A DNA stretch of 64,000 nt from assembly GCA_017460665.1 (NCBI GenBank), contig JAFUAO010000061.1, positions 25,748 to 89,747 of the forward strand, in the 5' to 3' direction. Source of the stretch: Ruminococcus sp. GTDB taxonomy: Bacteria; Bacillota; Clostridia; Oscillospirales; Ruminococcaceae. The notes under the pieces were generated by a model that was not told the origin of the DNA, searched no databases, and saw only the letters and a list, made by a program, of their open reading frames with translations. Within the stretch, counting starts at the first letter, position 1. The number at the start of each line of letters is the position of its first letter. A program made the translations under genes and the position numbers. Positions 15,501 to 22,837 of this stretch are shown here, piece by piece.

Positions 15501-16442
15501 GCCGGATTTTACGGTGAGAGAGGGGCTCTTCTTAACTGTGCAGTTGGAGAACAGATAGCCTGTATCGTCATTGCTCTCGTCTCTTGCGGCAGTGATGTAG
15601 CCGCCGGAGGCTCCTGAGCTGTAGCCCTTCCACACCAGATCGCAGGTGTCGAAAACTGCGGAGGAGTCGCCGAAGATGTAGTCGGTCTGGCCTTCGATAT
15701 GGCAGTTCTTGAAATAGAGGGGCGAACCGCCTGTATAGAGAGTGTCCTGACTTGAGAGGAACTTACAGCCAAGGAATTCAGCGTAGGCTGCGTCTGCGGA
15801 GAGGGCCGCTGCACGCTCTGTTGCTGCCTTGGACTGAACGTCTGTGGAGGAATTTCTCACCTGAGAGATGCTCGATGTTGCGGAGTCGTTCAGTAGGGCA
15901 ACTCCGTCGGCGACCTCCTCGGTGGTCATATAGCGGTTGAACGAGTTCTCAAAGACGATGTTCTTTGCCTTGAAATAGGTAGCCTTAGGCCAAAGCTGGA
16001 CCGTAGCGCCCCAGCGGTAGCTGGCAGGCTTCTTTGCGGACTTTGCAGAAGCTGCGCTGCTGTCGTAGTAGCCCTTGTCGTTGCAGCTATAATAAGTATA
16101 GCCGATGCCGTAATACCATGTGAGGACAACGTCGCCTTTGGAGGGCTCGTCGTTCACGAAGGTGATGTAGGGCGTCTGGACGATGACCTGCTGGCGGTAT
16201 GTACCGGGAGCGATGTGTATGGTCACACGGTCATTCTCTGATGAAGGGGCGATGCTCGCCGCCTTGTTTACAGCGTCCTGAACTGTGGAGAAGTTGTTGG
16301 CTTTGCTTGAATAGCCAACATACAGGTCAGTTCCGGCTGCACTTGCTGTCTGCTGAGGGAAGACGAGAAGCTGTGCCAGCAGCATACAGATCACAGCGAA
16401 AACTGAGATCATAGAAAGCTGCGCCTTTCTGTTTCGGATCAT
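12540..16442 (-). CDS. Secreted multidomain pectinase: pectinesterase (CE8), pectate lyase (PL1), CBM13-like, dockerin
   Basis: A 1300-residue secreted enzyme. After a signal peptide (residues ~1-35) comes a CE8 pectin methylesterase (~40-370) with the active-site strings SSQDTLYTGG, GQTDYIFGDS and GYLGRPWRDT. After a Ser/Gly linker and a small beta domain, a PL1 pectate lyase (~520-860) shows YPDDGISMTGD, THMWVHNNTIEKGY and SRNPRARNAHIHS. A ricin-type carbohydrate-binding module (~890-1035, two QQW repeats), a further beta-domain, a Thr/Pro linker and a ruminococcal type I dockerin (GDANCDGKVDLTDAVAILQY, with a second calcium loop-like half) complete it. De-esterification and cleavage of pectin are combined in one cellulosome-docking chain. 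The start at 16442 has AAGGAG upstream. Confidence 0.93.
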   Translation of the reverse strand: MIRNRKAQLSMISVFAVICMLLAQLLVFPQQTASAAGTDLYVGYSSKANNFSTVQDAVNKAASIAPSSENDRVTIHIAPGTYRQQVIVQTPYITFVNDEPSKGDVVLTWYYGIGYTYYSCNDKGYYDSSAASAKSAKKPASYRWGATVQLWPKATYFKAKNIVFENSFNRYMTTEEVADGVALLNDSATSSISQVRNSSTDVQSKAATERAAALSADAAYAEFLGCKFLSSQDTLYTGGSPLYFKNCHIEGQTDYIFGDSSAVFDTCDLVWKGYSSGASGGYITAARDESNDDTGYLFSNCTVKKSPSLTVKSGYLGRPWRDTAKVMFVNTTLESADCIDAAGWYSMSGVQPENVAGFKEYGTKLANGTAVSLSSRKGHTLSASDAEGIKLTDYMKNWTPTYLAESASTGSSSSGSTGAADGAITLCGGWYEEAFAEWDSSKIGSNVKVSYAQSGSSSFTEVDSELIRSNRVDIPGLKGNTFYTLKLEGSSGSATCEITTMKFDRSGYAHYNYTSGVGAYKDDGTLKSGVTVIYVTNSNKDTISYGGKTGLYNIFYSAKPSNVCFRFIGTIDVPSGAKANDGKQNDGSSMLYLQYGENVTIEGIGYNADLNKWGFEMKRCTSCEVRNLWLGQYPDDGISMTGDSSNKSTHMWVHNNTIEKGYNAYAGNGTVDDDKADGDGSTDIKWSEYITVSYNYYINCHKTSLVGGGPTQFQDYITYHHNWFCNTESRNPRARNAHIHSYNNYFTTNKQYGLGASYNSKIFSEANYFEGTYKPLAAEAMGSDAYSGTIKSYNDKFDGCTMGSALAYAIVTSRNTSASIANQKSGGDAYDNFDLNMYSYTPQTADQAKTECKEYSGRMDQKKTYNGGSSSSGNTAAEFTDGALFMFKNVNSGLYMEVTDGNAANSSNIQQWENNGSGTNGAGEWNTWKLMSAGDGYYYIYSALAGGSSFVLDVAGKKADDGTNIDLYQPNNGDNQQFKFVQNSDGSYKILTKISGDKSAVEIENGSMDYGANVQQWTVNGFNCQDWQLIPVTLPISGIIAKDLVVYDGENSADWSIAENAQAGDKVFGDRDFTYGILPVALTGAERIITACDSKNSTEDLAAFTAGTFATVYVAIDSRVTALPSWLGSYTATGESVIFNDGTADRSFDVYALNVNSGDRVTLGTNGQSSGVMQYTVFVKEQEIIVTTTTAPVTTTTTTAPVTTVPVTTAPSTEPGSAIMGDANCDGKVDLTDAVAILQYAALPAKYALTEQGMANADIVDNGTSGVTGIDALAVQMIDAKLLDPDILPVTQDQLNALHG

Positions 16443-16497
16443 AGTATACAACTCCTTAAATATAATGATATTTCAGCCAATTGACTATAAAAGCTAG

Positions 16498-16549
16498 AAT
16501 TGGCCAATTATATTTATTAAACTATACCATATTATTAAGTTTTTGTAAA
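16498..16549 (-). promoter_or_regulatory. Promoter of the pectinase with palindrome at the transcript start
   Basis: Minus-strand TTTACA (16544-16549), 17 bp, TATAGT (16521-16526). The perfect 12-bp palindrome AATTGGCCAATT (16498-16509) falls a few bases after the expected start of transcription, where a repressor would act. The regulator is unknown. Confidence 0.55.
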
Positions 16550-16611
16550 TGATATTTTGTACTTTATAGCTGAGCTATTATGCTATATCGGTCAGCCGGG
16601 AAACTATGGGC

Positions 16612-16638
16612 AAAAAAAGGGACGCATTTGCGTCCCTT
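16612..16638 (-). terminator. glmS terminator
   Basis: AAGGGACGCA pairs with TGCGTCCCTT, followed on the minus strand by seven T. Confidence 0.9.
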
Positions 16639-16642
16639 CGGC

Positions 16643-18481
16643 TTATTCAACTGTTACGCTCTTTGCAAGGTTCCTGGGCTTATCGACGTCATAGCCCTTT
16701 GCGACCGATACATAGTAGCCTAAGAGCTGGAGCGGGATAACTGAGAGGCTCCCTGCGAAATGGGGGTCTGTCTGAGGAATGTAGACCGTGAAGTCTGCTG
16801 TGTCCTCGATGCTGTAGTTCCCATAGGTGGTAAGGCCCATGAGGAAGGCTCCTCTGCTCTTGACCTCTACCATATTGCTGACGGTCTTTTCGTAAAGGTC
16901 CTGCTGGGTCAGCACGCTGATCACAAGGATACCGTCCTCGATAAGGCTGATAGGTCCGTGCTTGAGTTCTCCGGCAGCGTATGCCTCGGAGTGGATATAG
17001 CTGATCTCCTTCATCTTGAGGCTGCCCTCAAGAACGATAGCGTAGTCGATGCCACGGCCGATGAAGAATGCGTCCTTTGCTCCTGCCAGCTTATTTGCGA
17101 ACCACTGGATACGCTCCTTGTCCTCAAGGATCTTCTCCATTTTCTCAGGGAGCGTATTGATCTCGGCGATGAGCTCGTCGCAGCGCTCCTCTGTCATTTC
17201 GCCTCTTGCAACTGCAAAGCCCATTGCCAGAAGATACCCGGCGATAAGCTGAGTGCTGTAGGCCTTGGTCGTAGCGACTGAGATCTCAGGGCCTGCAAGA
17301 GTATAGAACACATTATCGGCCTCTCTTGCGATAGATGAACCGACAACGTTGACGATACCGAGGGTCTTTATCCCCTTTTCCTTAGCCTCTCTGAGAGCGG
17401 CAAGGCTGTCGGCAGTCTCTCCGGACTGGCTGATGATGATGACCAGGCTGTCCTTGACCAGTGTCATCTTCCTGTAGCGGAACTCAGAAGCAAGCTCCAC
17501 TCTGACAGGGATAGACGTGAAGTCCTCGATAACGTACTGTACAGCCATTCCGACGTGATATGCAGAGCCGCAGGCCACGATGTAGATCTGGCTGATCTTC
17601 TGCATCTCCTCATTCGTAAGGCCGATACCGCTGAAGTCGATCTTTCCGTCCTTGACGATGGAATTGATAGTATCCTTAACGACCTTGGGCTGCTCGTGGA
17701 TCTCCTTGAGCATGAAGTGTTCATAGCCGCCCTTTTCGGCAGCCTCGGCGTCCCACTTGATCTCAGTGAGGGGCTTCTCGATGACCTCACGGTCGATATT
17801 GTAGAAGGTCACGCTGCCCTTTTCAAGGCGTGCGATCTCCATGTTGCCGATGTAGTAGACGTTTCTTGTGTATTTGAGAATCGCAGGAACGTCTGAGGCC
17901 ACATAGGTCTCGCCGTCTGCGATGCCGATGATCATGGGGCTGTCCTTACGGGCAGTGTAGATCTCGCCGGGGAAGTCCTTGAACATTACTGCCAGCGCAT
18001 AAGATCCACGGATCCTGATCATTGCTCTTGCGATAGAGTCCACAGGACCCTGACCATACTTCTTGAAATAGTAGTCGATGAGCTTGACTGCAACCTCTGT
18101 ATCAGTCTGAGACTTGAACTCATAGCCGCTCTTTGAGAGCTTCTCACGGAGCTCCTGATAGTTCTCGATGATACCGTTGTGAACGGCGATAACGTTCTCG
18201 TCGTCGCTGGAATGGGGGTGAGCGTTGAGAGTAGAGGGCTCACCGTGGGTAGCCCAGCGTGTATGGCCGATACCGCAGTTTCCCTGCACGGCCTCGCCGT
18301 CGTTGGTCATTTCCTTGAGCACCTTGAGCTTGCCTTTAGCCTTGACTACCTCCGGCTCATCGCTGCCGTCACGAACAGCGATACCAGCCGAGTCATAGCC
18401 TCTGTATTCAAGCTTTGAAAGGCCGTCCAGCAGGATAGGAGCTGCCGGATGTTCACCTGTAAAGCCTACGATCCCACACAT
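16643..18481 (-). CDS. glmS: Glutamine-fructose-6-phosphate aminotransferase (isomerizing)
   Basis: A 612-residue GlmS, the usual length. The N-terminal nucleophile Cys2 is in MCGIVGFTG, and the glutaminase half shows LEYRGYDSAGIAV and HTRWATHGEPS. Two SIS domains follow, with ACGSAYHVGMA and IIISQSGETADSLAALREA, ending in the conserved DKPRNLAKSVTVE. It makes glucosamine-6-phosphate from fructose-6-phosphate and glutamine, the first step to UDP-GlcNAc and the cell wall. It is monocistronic, with its own promoter and terminator. Its leader is only about 55 bases, too short for a glmS ribozyme. Confidence 0.98.
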   Translation of the reverse strand: MCGIVGFTGEHPAAPILLDGLSKLEYRGYDSAGIAVRDGSDEPEVVKAKGKLKVLKEMTNDGEAVQGNCGIGHTRWATHGEPSTLNAHPHSSDDENVIAVHNGIIENYQELREKLSKSGYEFKSQTDTEVAVKLIDYYFKKYGQGPVDSIARAMIRIRGSYALAVMFKDFPGEIYTARKDSPMIIGIADGETYVASDVPAILKYTRNVYYIGNMEIARLEKGSVTFYNIDREVIEKPLTEIKWDAEAAEKGGYEHFMLKEIHEQPKVVKDTINSIVKDGKIDFSGIGLTNEEMQKISQIYIVACGSAYHVGMAVQYVIEDFTSIPVRVELASEFRYRKMTLVKDSLVIIISQSGETADSLAALREAKEKGIKTLGIVNVVGSSIAREADNVFYTLAGPEISVATTKAYSTQLIAGYLLAMGFAVARGEMTEERCDELIAEINTLPEKMEKILEDKERIQWFANKLAGAKDAFFIGRGIDYAIVLEGSLKMKEISYIHSEAYAAGELKHGPISLIEDGILVISVLTQQDLYEKTVSNMVEVKSRGAFLMGLTTYGNYSIEDTADFTVYIPQTDPHFAGSLSVIPLQLLGYYVSVAKGYDVDKPRNLAKSVTVE

Positions 18482-18542
18482 ATTATGTACCTCCTGAGTG
18501 AATTTGATATAGTATATTTAGGTATAAGTGCTTAATATGTTT

Positions 18543-18571
18543 ATTATACACTAAACTGTGTGTTTTGTCAA
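18543..18571 (-). promoter_or_regulatory. glmS promoter
   Basis: Minus-strand TTGACA (18566-18571), 17 bp, TATAAT (18543-18548). Confidence 0.85.
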
Positions 18572-18575
18572 CCGC

Positions 18576-19946
18576 TTATTTCCTGAAGGGCGGCCTTACG
18601 GGAGGACCTGCCTGCGGTCTTTTGTTCTGGATAGGCGGAGCTCCGCCTCCTCCGCTGTTATTGCGTATGATAGGAGTCTTGTCCAGCTTTTTGTAGAGGA
18701 AGATGTCTCTGTTGTCGCTTAGGCGGAGGCTGTCGTTTATCTTGTAATCTGCGGCGGTCTGCTTGCTGTGGACAGTTTTTAGCTGAGCCTTCAGCGAGCC
18801 CACAACGATGAAGGTCATTATGGCCCCCACCACAAGCCCAGTGACGATGTGAGGAGCAGTGATCTGACCTGCGAAGAGGAACAGCACTCCGATAGTCACG
18901 ATAAAGGCGATGATGAAGGTGCATATGCTGTGCTTAGTGACAGCAGACTTGTCCACAGGAAGGTCTCCCACGAATTTACCGGTCTGGCCGTTCATGGCGA
19001 AGGTGTACTTCTCGCCGTTCCAGCTCGTATTCAGCAGCCACACGGGGTAAAGGGCGTACTTTGCCTTTCCGTTGTGGAGCCGCACGCTGCTGTGCTCGCA
19101 GTTGACAGAGCTGTAGCCGCTGACAGTAGAGGCGAAGGTCTGCTCTGTACTGCGCTTGATCCGTGAATTTGCCCTGTCGATGCTGTCCTCGGCGGAAACA
19201 TCGTACCTGTCGGCCATATATCCGGAAAGGTATGCGGTCTTGAAGTCCACGGCCTGAGAGTAGTCATAGGGCTCGATAGACTCCATGAGCTGGTCGTCCA
19301 TTTTCTCCGAACCGTCAACAGGCACGTTCTTGAAGGCCAGCTTTCCCGAACGGTAGGCCGAATACATATTATGCTCGATATAGGCGAACTGCTGATCCTG
19401 CCAGGAGCGTGTCTTCTCGCACTTGAATACCATGTCAGCGTCTGCCTCGGCGTCGAACAGCCATACCGGGACATAAACGCCCTTGATCTCGTCGATGTGG
19501 TTCTGTTCCTTGAAAACGCTGGGGAGGAGCTTCTTGCCGCTCATGTGGACGATAAGAGCAGCCTTTGCCGCCTCCTTGTCCACCTTGAAGGGGATTATGG
19601 TGTCAGGCCGCCTGTCTCCCGAGAACGTTCCGGACATGACCACGGGATTGTCGCAGTAGGGGCATTTCGAGGCTCCTGTTGTGGAGTCTGCGATGATCTC
19701 GCCGCCGCAGGACTGACAGGAATACACGTTCATACCGCCAAGCTCGCTGCTCTGCCACTCTCCCCCGGCCTGGGTCTCCCAGTCCATCTGGTCCCCTGAG
19801 GATTGAGAAATAGTGTTATTGTAGTCCTGTACCGCCTGGATCTCGAATTCAGACTCGCAGAACGGGCACTTCATCTTCTGCACAGTGCTGTTGAATTCCA
19901 GCTTTCCGCCGCAGCACGGGCATTTGTATTCGTTTATATCTGCCAA
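18576..19946 (-). CDS. TFIIB-type zinc-ribbon membrane protein (YdjG-like)
   Basis: A 456-residue protein with two N-terminal zinc ribbons (YKCPCCGGKLEFNST with KCPFCESEF, and YSCQSCGGEI with KCPYCDNPV). A long soluble region follows with VKCEK- and tryptophan-rich motifs, then two membrane helices near residues 340-390 (SICTFIIAFIVTIGVLFLFA) and a Gly/Pro-rich tail. It resembles B. subtilis YdjG, encoded beside the SPFH protein YdjI; here the SPFH gene is directly upstream. The start appears to be TTG at 19946, with GAGGTG seven bases before it; there is no ATG nearby. The likely role is in membrane-stress protection; no enzyme activity is evident. Confidence 0.75.
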   Translation of the reverse strand: MADINEYKCPCCGGKLEFNSTVQKMKCPFCESEFEIQAVQDYNNTISQSSGDQMDWETQAGGEWQSSELGGMNVYSCQSCGGEIIADSTTGASKCPYCDNPVVMSGTFSGDRRPDTIIPFKVDKEAAKAALIVHMSGKKLLPSVFKEQNHIDEIKGVYVPVWLFDAEADADMVFKCEKTRSWQDQQFAYIEHNMYSAYRSGKLAFKNVPVDGSEKMDDQLMESIEPYDYSQAVDFKTAYLSGYMADRYDVSAEDSIDRANSRIKRSTEQTFASTVSGYSSVNCEHSSVRLHNGKAKYALYPVWLLNTSWNGEKYTFAMNGQTGKFVGDLPVDKSAVTKHSICTFIIAFIVTIGVLFLFAGQITAPHIVTGLVVGAIMTFIVVGSLKAQLKTVHSKQTAADYKINDSLRLSDNRDIFLYKKLDKTPIIRNNSGGGGAPPIQNKRPQAGPPVRPPFRK

Positions 19947-19970
19947 ATATCCTCACCTCAAATCGTATTA

Positions 19971-19998
19971 AGAAAAGGGCGGACGCTCAGGTCCGCCC
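19971..19998 (-). terminator. Terminator after the SPFH gene
   Basis: GGGCGGAC and GTCCGCCC pair around GCTCAG, with TTTTC following on the minus strand. The downstream zinc-ribbon gene would then depend on read-through or its own promoter. Confidence 0.75.
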
Positions 19999-20007
19999 GA
20001 GATGTCA

Positions 20008-21399
20008 TTATGAAACGATGTCAGAATCGTCGAAGGGGTCGCCGCACTCAGCGCAGAACTTAGGCGGATCGAATGGATCCTCAGGCTCCCAGCCGCACTT
20101 GTCACAGCGGTAGAGAGGAGCACCTGCCGGCTTGGGCTTGCCGCACTCAGCGCAGAACTTGCCCTTGTTGATAGCTCCGCATGAGCAGGTCCAGCCTACA
20201 GGCGTACCGTCAGCAGGCTTGGGCTTGCCGCAATTAGCGCAGAACTTGCCTACGTTCGATGTGCCGCAGGAGCACTGCCACTGTCCGGCAGGAGCAGGCT
20301 TCTGCTTACCGCAGTTAGCGCAGAACTTGCCTGTGTTGGAAGTTCCGCAGGAGCAGGTCCATGAGTCAGCGGGCGCCTGGTTCTGCTGGTTCTGCTGGTT
20401 CATAGCGAAGAGGTTCCCGGCATTTAGACCGCCGGCCTGCTGAGCCATTCCCATACCGAAGAAGCCTGTCATAGCTCCGCCGGCGTTACCGGCAGCGGTA
20501 TTCATAGCGGAGGCCTGAGCTTCTACCATAGTTGCAGCAGCATTGCCGGGATCCCTGTTCCAAGCGGTATCCTCGGTCTTCTTGATCCTGTCCTCGTCCT
20601 CCTTGGAGATAGTGACGGAATTGATCGAAACTGTAGCAACAGACAGTCCTCTGTGCTCCTTCCAGCGCTTTGCAAGAGCCTCGTTGAGGGCGTCGCAGAG
20701 CTCGAAGGTATAGCCGGGGAGCTGGTCGTATGTCACGCCCGAAGCAGAGATCTTTGCAAATGCAGGCTGGAGAGCGTTAAGGAACTCGGCCTTGAGCTGG
20801 TTGTCGATATCTGCTCTTGTGTAGCGTGAAGCCACATTTCCGCAAACATTGGTATAGAAAAGCAGGGGATCTGAGATCTTGTAGGAGTAAACGCCGTTGC
20901 AGCGAACGCCCACTGTAAAGCTCTTGCCCAGATCCTGATAAGTCACTCTAAAGGGAACGGGATTTTGAGTGCCGAACTTATTGTCGATGAGCTCCTTGGT
21001 GTTGAAGTAGTAGATGCGCTGGTCGTGGCCGGTATCTCCGCCGTAGCCGATACGCTTCCAGATGGTCTTGAGGGTCTCCTTAACGCTGGCGCCGAAGCTG
21101 CCGGAGAAAAGTCCGGGCTCGGTGGACATATCGTATGTATATTCGCCGGGAACAGCGCAGATCTCAACGACCTGGCCCTGATCCACGATGATCATGCACT
21201 GACCGTCGGCAACTGCGATGGTGCTTCCGTTGGTGATGATGTTATCGCTGCCCTTGGTGTTGGACGAGTGCTTGCCTGTGCGCTTCTGTCCCTTAACTGC
21301 TAAAACGTCGGGCGGAAGGGCGTCGCAGTAGAAGAATTCCTTCCATGTATCGGCAAGAGTCGAGCTTGCACCAACGAGAGCGGCCTGAATAAGTCCCAT
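20008..21399 (-). CDS. SPFH-domain protein with C-terminal zinc-ribbon repeats (YdjI-like)
   Basis: A 463-residue protein. MGLIQAALVGASSTLADTWK opens the YdjI-type SPFH family (often mislabelled virion core protein). The SPFH core runs to about residue 290, with SKSFTVGVRCNGVYSYKI-like strands and EDEDRIKKTED. A Gly/Met/Gln-rich linker follows, then four zinc-ribbon units in residues ~347-463. SPFH proteins oligomerise on membranes; YdjI recruits PspA in B. subtilis. The start at 21399 is preferred over upstream ATGs because it matches the family N-terminus and GGAG lies close by. The YdjG-like gene lies downstream; no PspA gene is in the window. Confidence 0.85.
   Translation of the reverse strand: MGLIQAALVGASSTLADTWKEFFYCDALPPDVLAVKGQKRTGKHSSNTKGSDNIITNGSTIAVADGQCMIIVDQGQVVEICAVPGEYTYDMSTEPGLFSGSFGASVKETLKTIWKRIGYGGDTGHDQRIYYFNTKELIDNKFGTQNPVPFRVTYQDLGKSFTVGVRCNGVYSYKISDPLLFYTNVCGNVASRYTRADIDNQLKAEFLNALQPAFAKISASGVTYDQLPGYTFELCDALNEALAKRWKEHRGLSVATVSINSVTISKEDEDRIKKTEDTAWNRDPGNAAATMVEAQASAMNTAAGNAGGAMTGFFGMGMAQQAGGLNAGNLFAMNQQNQQNQAPADSWTCSCGTSNTGKFCANCGKQKPAPAGQWQCSCGTSNVGKFCANCGKPKPADGTPVGWTCSCGAINKGKFCAECGKPKPAGAPLYRCDKCGWEPEDPFDPPKFCAECGDPFDDSDIVS
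20011..20361 (-). repeat. Tandem zinc-ribbon coding repeat
   Basis: Three near-identical units of about 26-29 codons encode W-x-CSCG-x-x-N-x-GKFCA-x-CGK-x-KP, followed by a diverged fourth (RCDKCG...FCAECGDPF). Each should bind one zinc ion. The high identity suggests recent unit duplication and possible length variation between strains. Confidence 0.85.
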
Positions 21400-21490
21400 A
21401 GTGATTACTCCTTTCACAGCCAGCCAAAGGGCGGCTTTTGAAAAAACATATTTCTTGTGAATTTGTATGATCAACACACACTATATTGCT

Positions 21491-21519
21491 ATTATAACAC
21501 ACTTTTTCAGAAAATGCAA
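21491..21519 (-). promoter_or_regulatory. Promoter of the SPFH gene
   Basis: Minus-strand TTGCAT (21514-21519), 17 bp, TATAAT (21491-21496). Confidence 0.8.
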
Positions 21520-21576
21520 CAATTATGGAGAAATAATTCCTGTTTTTTTATTTACTTCGTAGGAGCACAGTTTATG

Positions 21577-21918
21577 TCACTGCCAGTCCTTCCAGATGTC
21601 GGGCTGGTATCCGACAGTTGCCTGTTTCCCGTTGCGGACTATGGGGAGCCTTATGAGGTGCTGCTCCTCAAAGAGCTTCTCCTCGGCGTCTGAGTCGGAA
21701 AGATACCTCATCAGGGTCAGGGTCTGCTTGTCCTTGGCGTTCTCGTCGATGAGTGCCTTGAAGCCTCCGAGGGCCTTTACAACGCTGTCGAACTCTCCCC
21801 TGCTCATGCCCTTTTCCTTCATGTCGATGAATTGCAGCTTTATGCCACGCTCCTTGAAATAGCGCTCCGCCTTCTTGGAGTCGTTGGACTTTTTGCTGCC
21901 GAAGATCTGTATGTTCAT
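21577..21918 (-). CDS. ArsC/Spx-fold protein lacking the catalytic cysteine
   Basis: A 113-residue thioredoxin-fold protein of the ArsC/Spx superfamily. The N-terminal MNIQIFGSKKSNDSKKAERYF corresponds to the ArsC/YffB active-site loop, but the expected Cys (as in KNCNTVKKA) is Ser. The later IVRNGKQATVGYQPDIWK matches the RPIV...GF segment near the C-terminus. There are no cysteines at all, so it cannot act as a thiol arsenate reductase. It is a single gene with its own promoter and is not near the arsR-acr3 locus. A regulatory or binding role, as for Spx, is more likely. Confidence 0.8.
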   Translation of the reverse strand: MNIQIFGSKKSNDSKKAERYFKERGIKLQFIDMKEKGMSRGEFDSVVKALGGFKALIDENAKDKQTLTLMRYLSDSDAEEKLFEEQHLIRLPIVRNGKQATVGYQPDIWKDWQ

Positions 21919-21945
21919 GTTCTCCTCCTTGAATGGTATACCTCA

Positions 21946-21974
21946 ATGATAACACATCGCCGGTGAAAATGCAA
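21946..21974 (-). promoter_or_regulatory. Promoter of the ArsC-like gene
   Basis: Minus-strand TTGCAT (21969-21974), 17 bp, TATCAT (21946-21951). Confidence 0.75.
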
Positions 21975-22004
21975 GAAAAAAGTCCCGCCTTTCTAAGACG
22001 GGAC
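21974..22004 (-). terminator. Terminator of the DUF3793 gene
   Basis: GTCCCG and CGGGAC pair around an 11-base loop, followed on the minus strand by six T; it directly abuts the next promoter. Confidence 0.8.
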
Positions 22005-22021
22005 ACAGGAAAGAGGTGTTG

Positions 22022-22570
22022 TTAGACAGTTGCCACAGCAAGGCGCTCCAGTGAGCAGCCCTCGCTCCAGCAATTGTAGTAAACGTTCATGCATTTGCGG
22101 TAGCTGGCAAAGCGCTTCTTGGCCAGCTCAGGGTCGCCGTAGACCTTCCAGAAGCCGGTCAGCTTGCAGCTCCTCTTCTCGATGAAGCCGGTGACGTCCT
22201 CCGGAGGGTATCCAAGGAAAAGCCCGATCTCATGGGGGAAATCCTCGCTGGTCTTGAGCCTTTCGATGAGCCTTCCGATACACTTCCCCGTGCTCTTGCA
22301 GGAGTAGCCGCAGCTCTTCAGCACTTCACATGCGCTGCTGTTTTTCAGGTCCTCCTTCAGCCTATCGGGGCGGTAGATGTAGATGAGCGCCCGGTTGTCC
22401 TTGTAGCGCAGGGGGATCGCTCGAAGCCCCTTCTTCACGAAGATCCGGTTGAGGCGGCAAAGCTCGCAGCGCAGGTCCTCCTTGCCGGAGAAGGCAGCAG
22501 TGAACATATTCCCGGTCTTTAGGCCGGCCAGTGTCGGCGAGCAGTGGCGGACTACGAGCTCCTCGGACAT
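22022..22570 (-). CDS. DUF3793 family protein
   Basis: A 182-residue cytoplasmic protein of the DUF3793 family. Recognisable parts are HCSPTLAGLKTGNMF, then GLRAIPLRYKDNRALIYIYR and EIGLFLGYPPEDVTGFIE, plus about nine cysteines. In other Clostridia this family is repeatedly encoded beside flavodoxins, ferrous-iron transporters and metal-responsive regulators, so a link to iron is suspected, but the function is not established. The promoter carries two inverted repeats of the TTAG/CTAA type that resemble DtxR-family boxes, which agrees with iron control. Confidence 0.85.
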   Translation of the reverse strand: MSEELVVRHCSPTLAGLKTGNMFTAAFSGKEDLRCELCRLNRIFVKKGLRAIPLRYKDNRALIYIYRPDRLKEDLKNSSACEVLKSCGYSCKSTGKCIGRLIERLKTSEDFPHEIGLFLGYPPEDVTGFIEKRSCKLTGFWKVYGDPELAKKRFASYRKCMNVYYNCWSEGCSLERLAVATV

Positions 22571-22585
22571 ATCAGCATCTCCTTT

Positions 22586-22662
22586 GTTAGTTTGTTCTAA
22601 CTATATTTTATCATGGCGAGCAGCAGTTGTCAAAGGCTGGCAAGGATATTAGTCCTAACTAA
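22586..22662 (-). promoter_or_regulatory. DUF3793 promoter with two candidate metal-regulator boxes
   Basis: Minus-strand TTGACA (22628-22633), 17 bp, TAAAAT (22605-22610). GTTAG-N6-CTAAC (22586-22601) covers the transcript start and TTAGT-N4-ACTAA (22649-22662) lies upstream of the -35 box. The TTAG/CTAA half-sites recall DtxR/IdeR-type operators. Confidence 0.6.
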
Positions 22663-22775
22663 CAAAATTATTTCCCCTTCCTGCCTGATCGTTGTGGAGG
22701 ACGACGTATTTTTCCATTAAAGCTGTTTCGCATGGCTAACAATTTGTATTATCCTACAATTTTTCGGCGATATAC

Positions 22776-22804
22776 TTTACTTTTTGCTGATAGGGTGGTA
22801 TAAT
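22776..22804 (+). promoter_or_regulatory. Promoter of the VanY-type gene
   Basis: TTTACT (22776-22781), 17 bp, TATAAT (22799-22804). Confidence 0.75.
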
Positions 22805-22837
22805 ATCTAAAGAAAAATATATTTGGAGATGACTTTT

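Noticed and set aside
18482-18575. glmS ribozyme in the glmS leader
   Set aside because: The predicted transcript starts about 55 bases before glmS, and the leader shows no room for the roughly 150-base ribozyme core.
21577-21918. Arsenate reductase arsC paired with the arsenic locus
   Set aside because: It lacks the catalytic cysteine and lies 16 kb from arsR-acr3.
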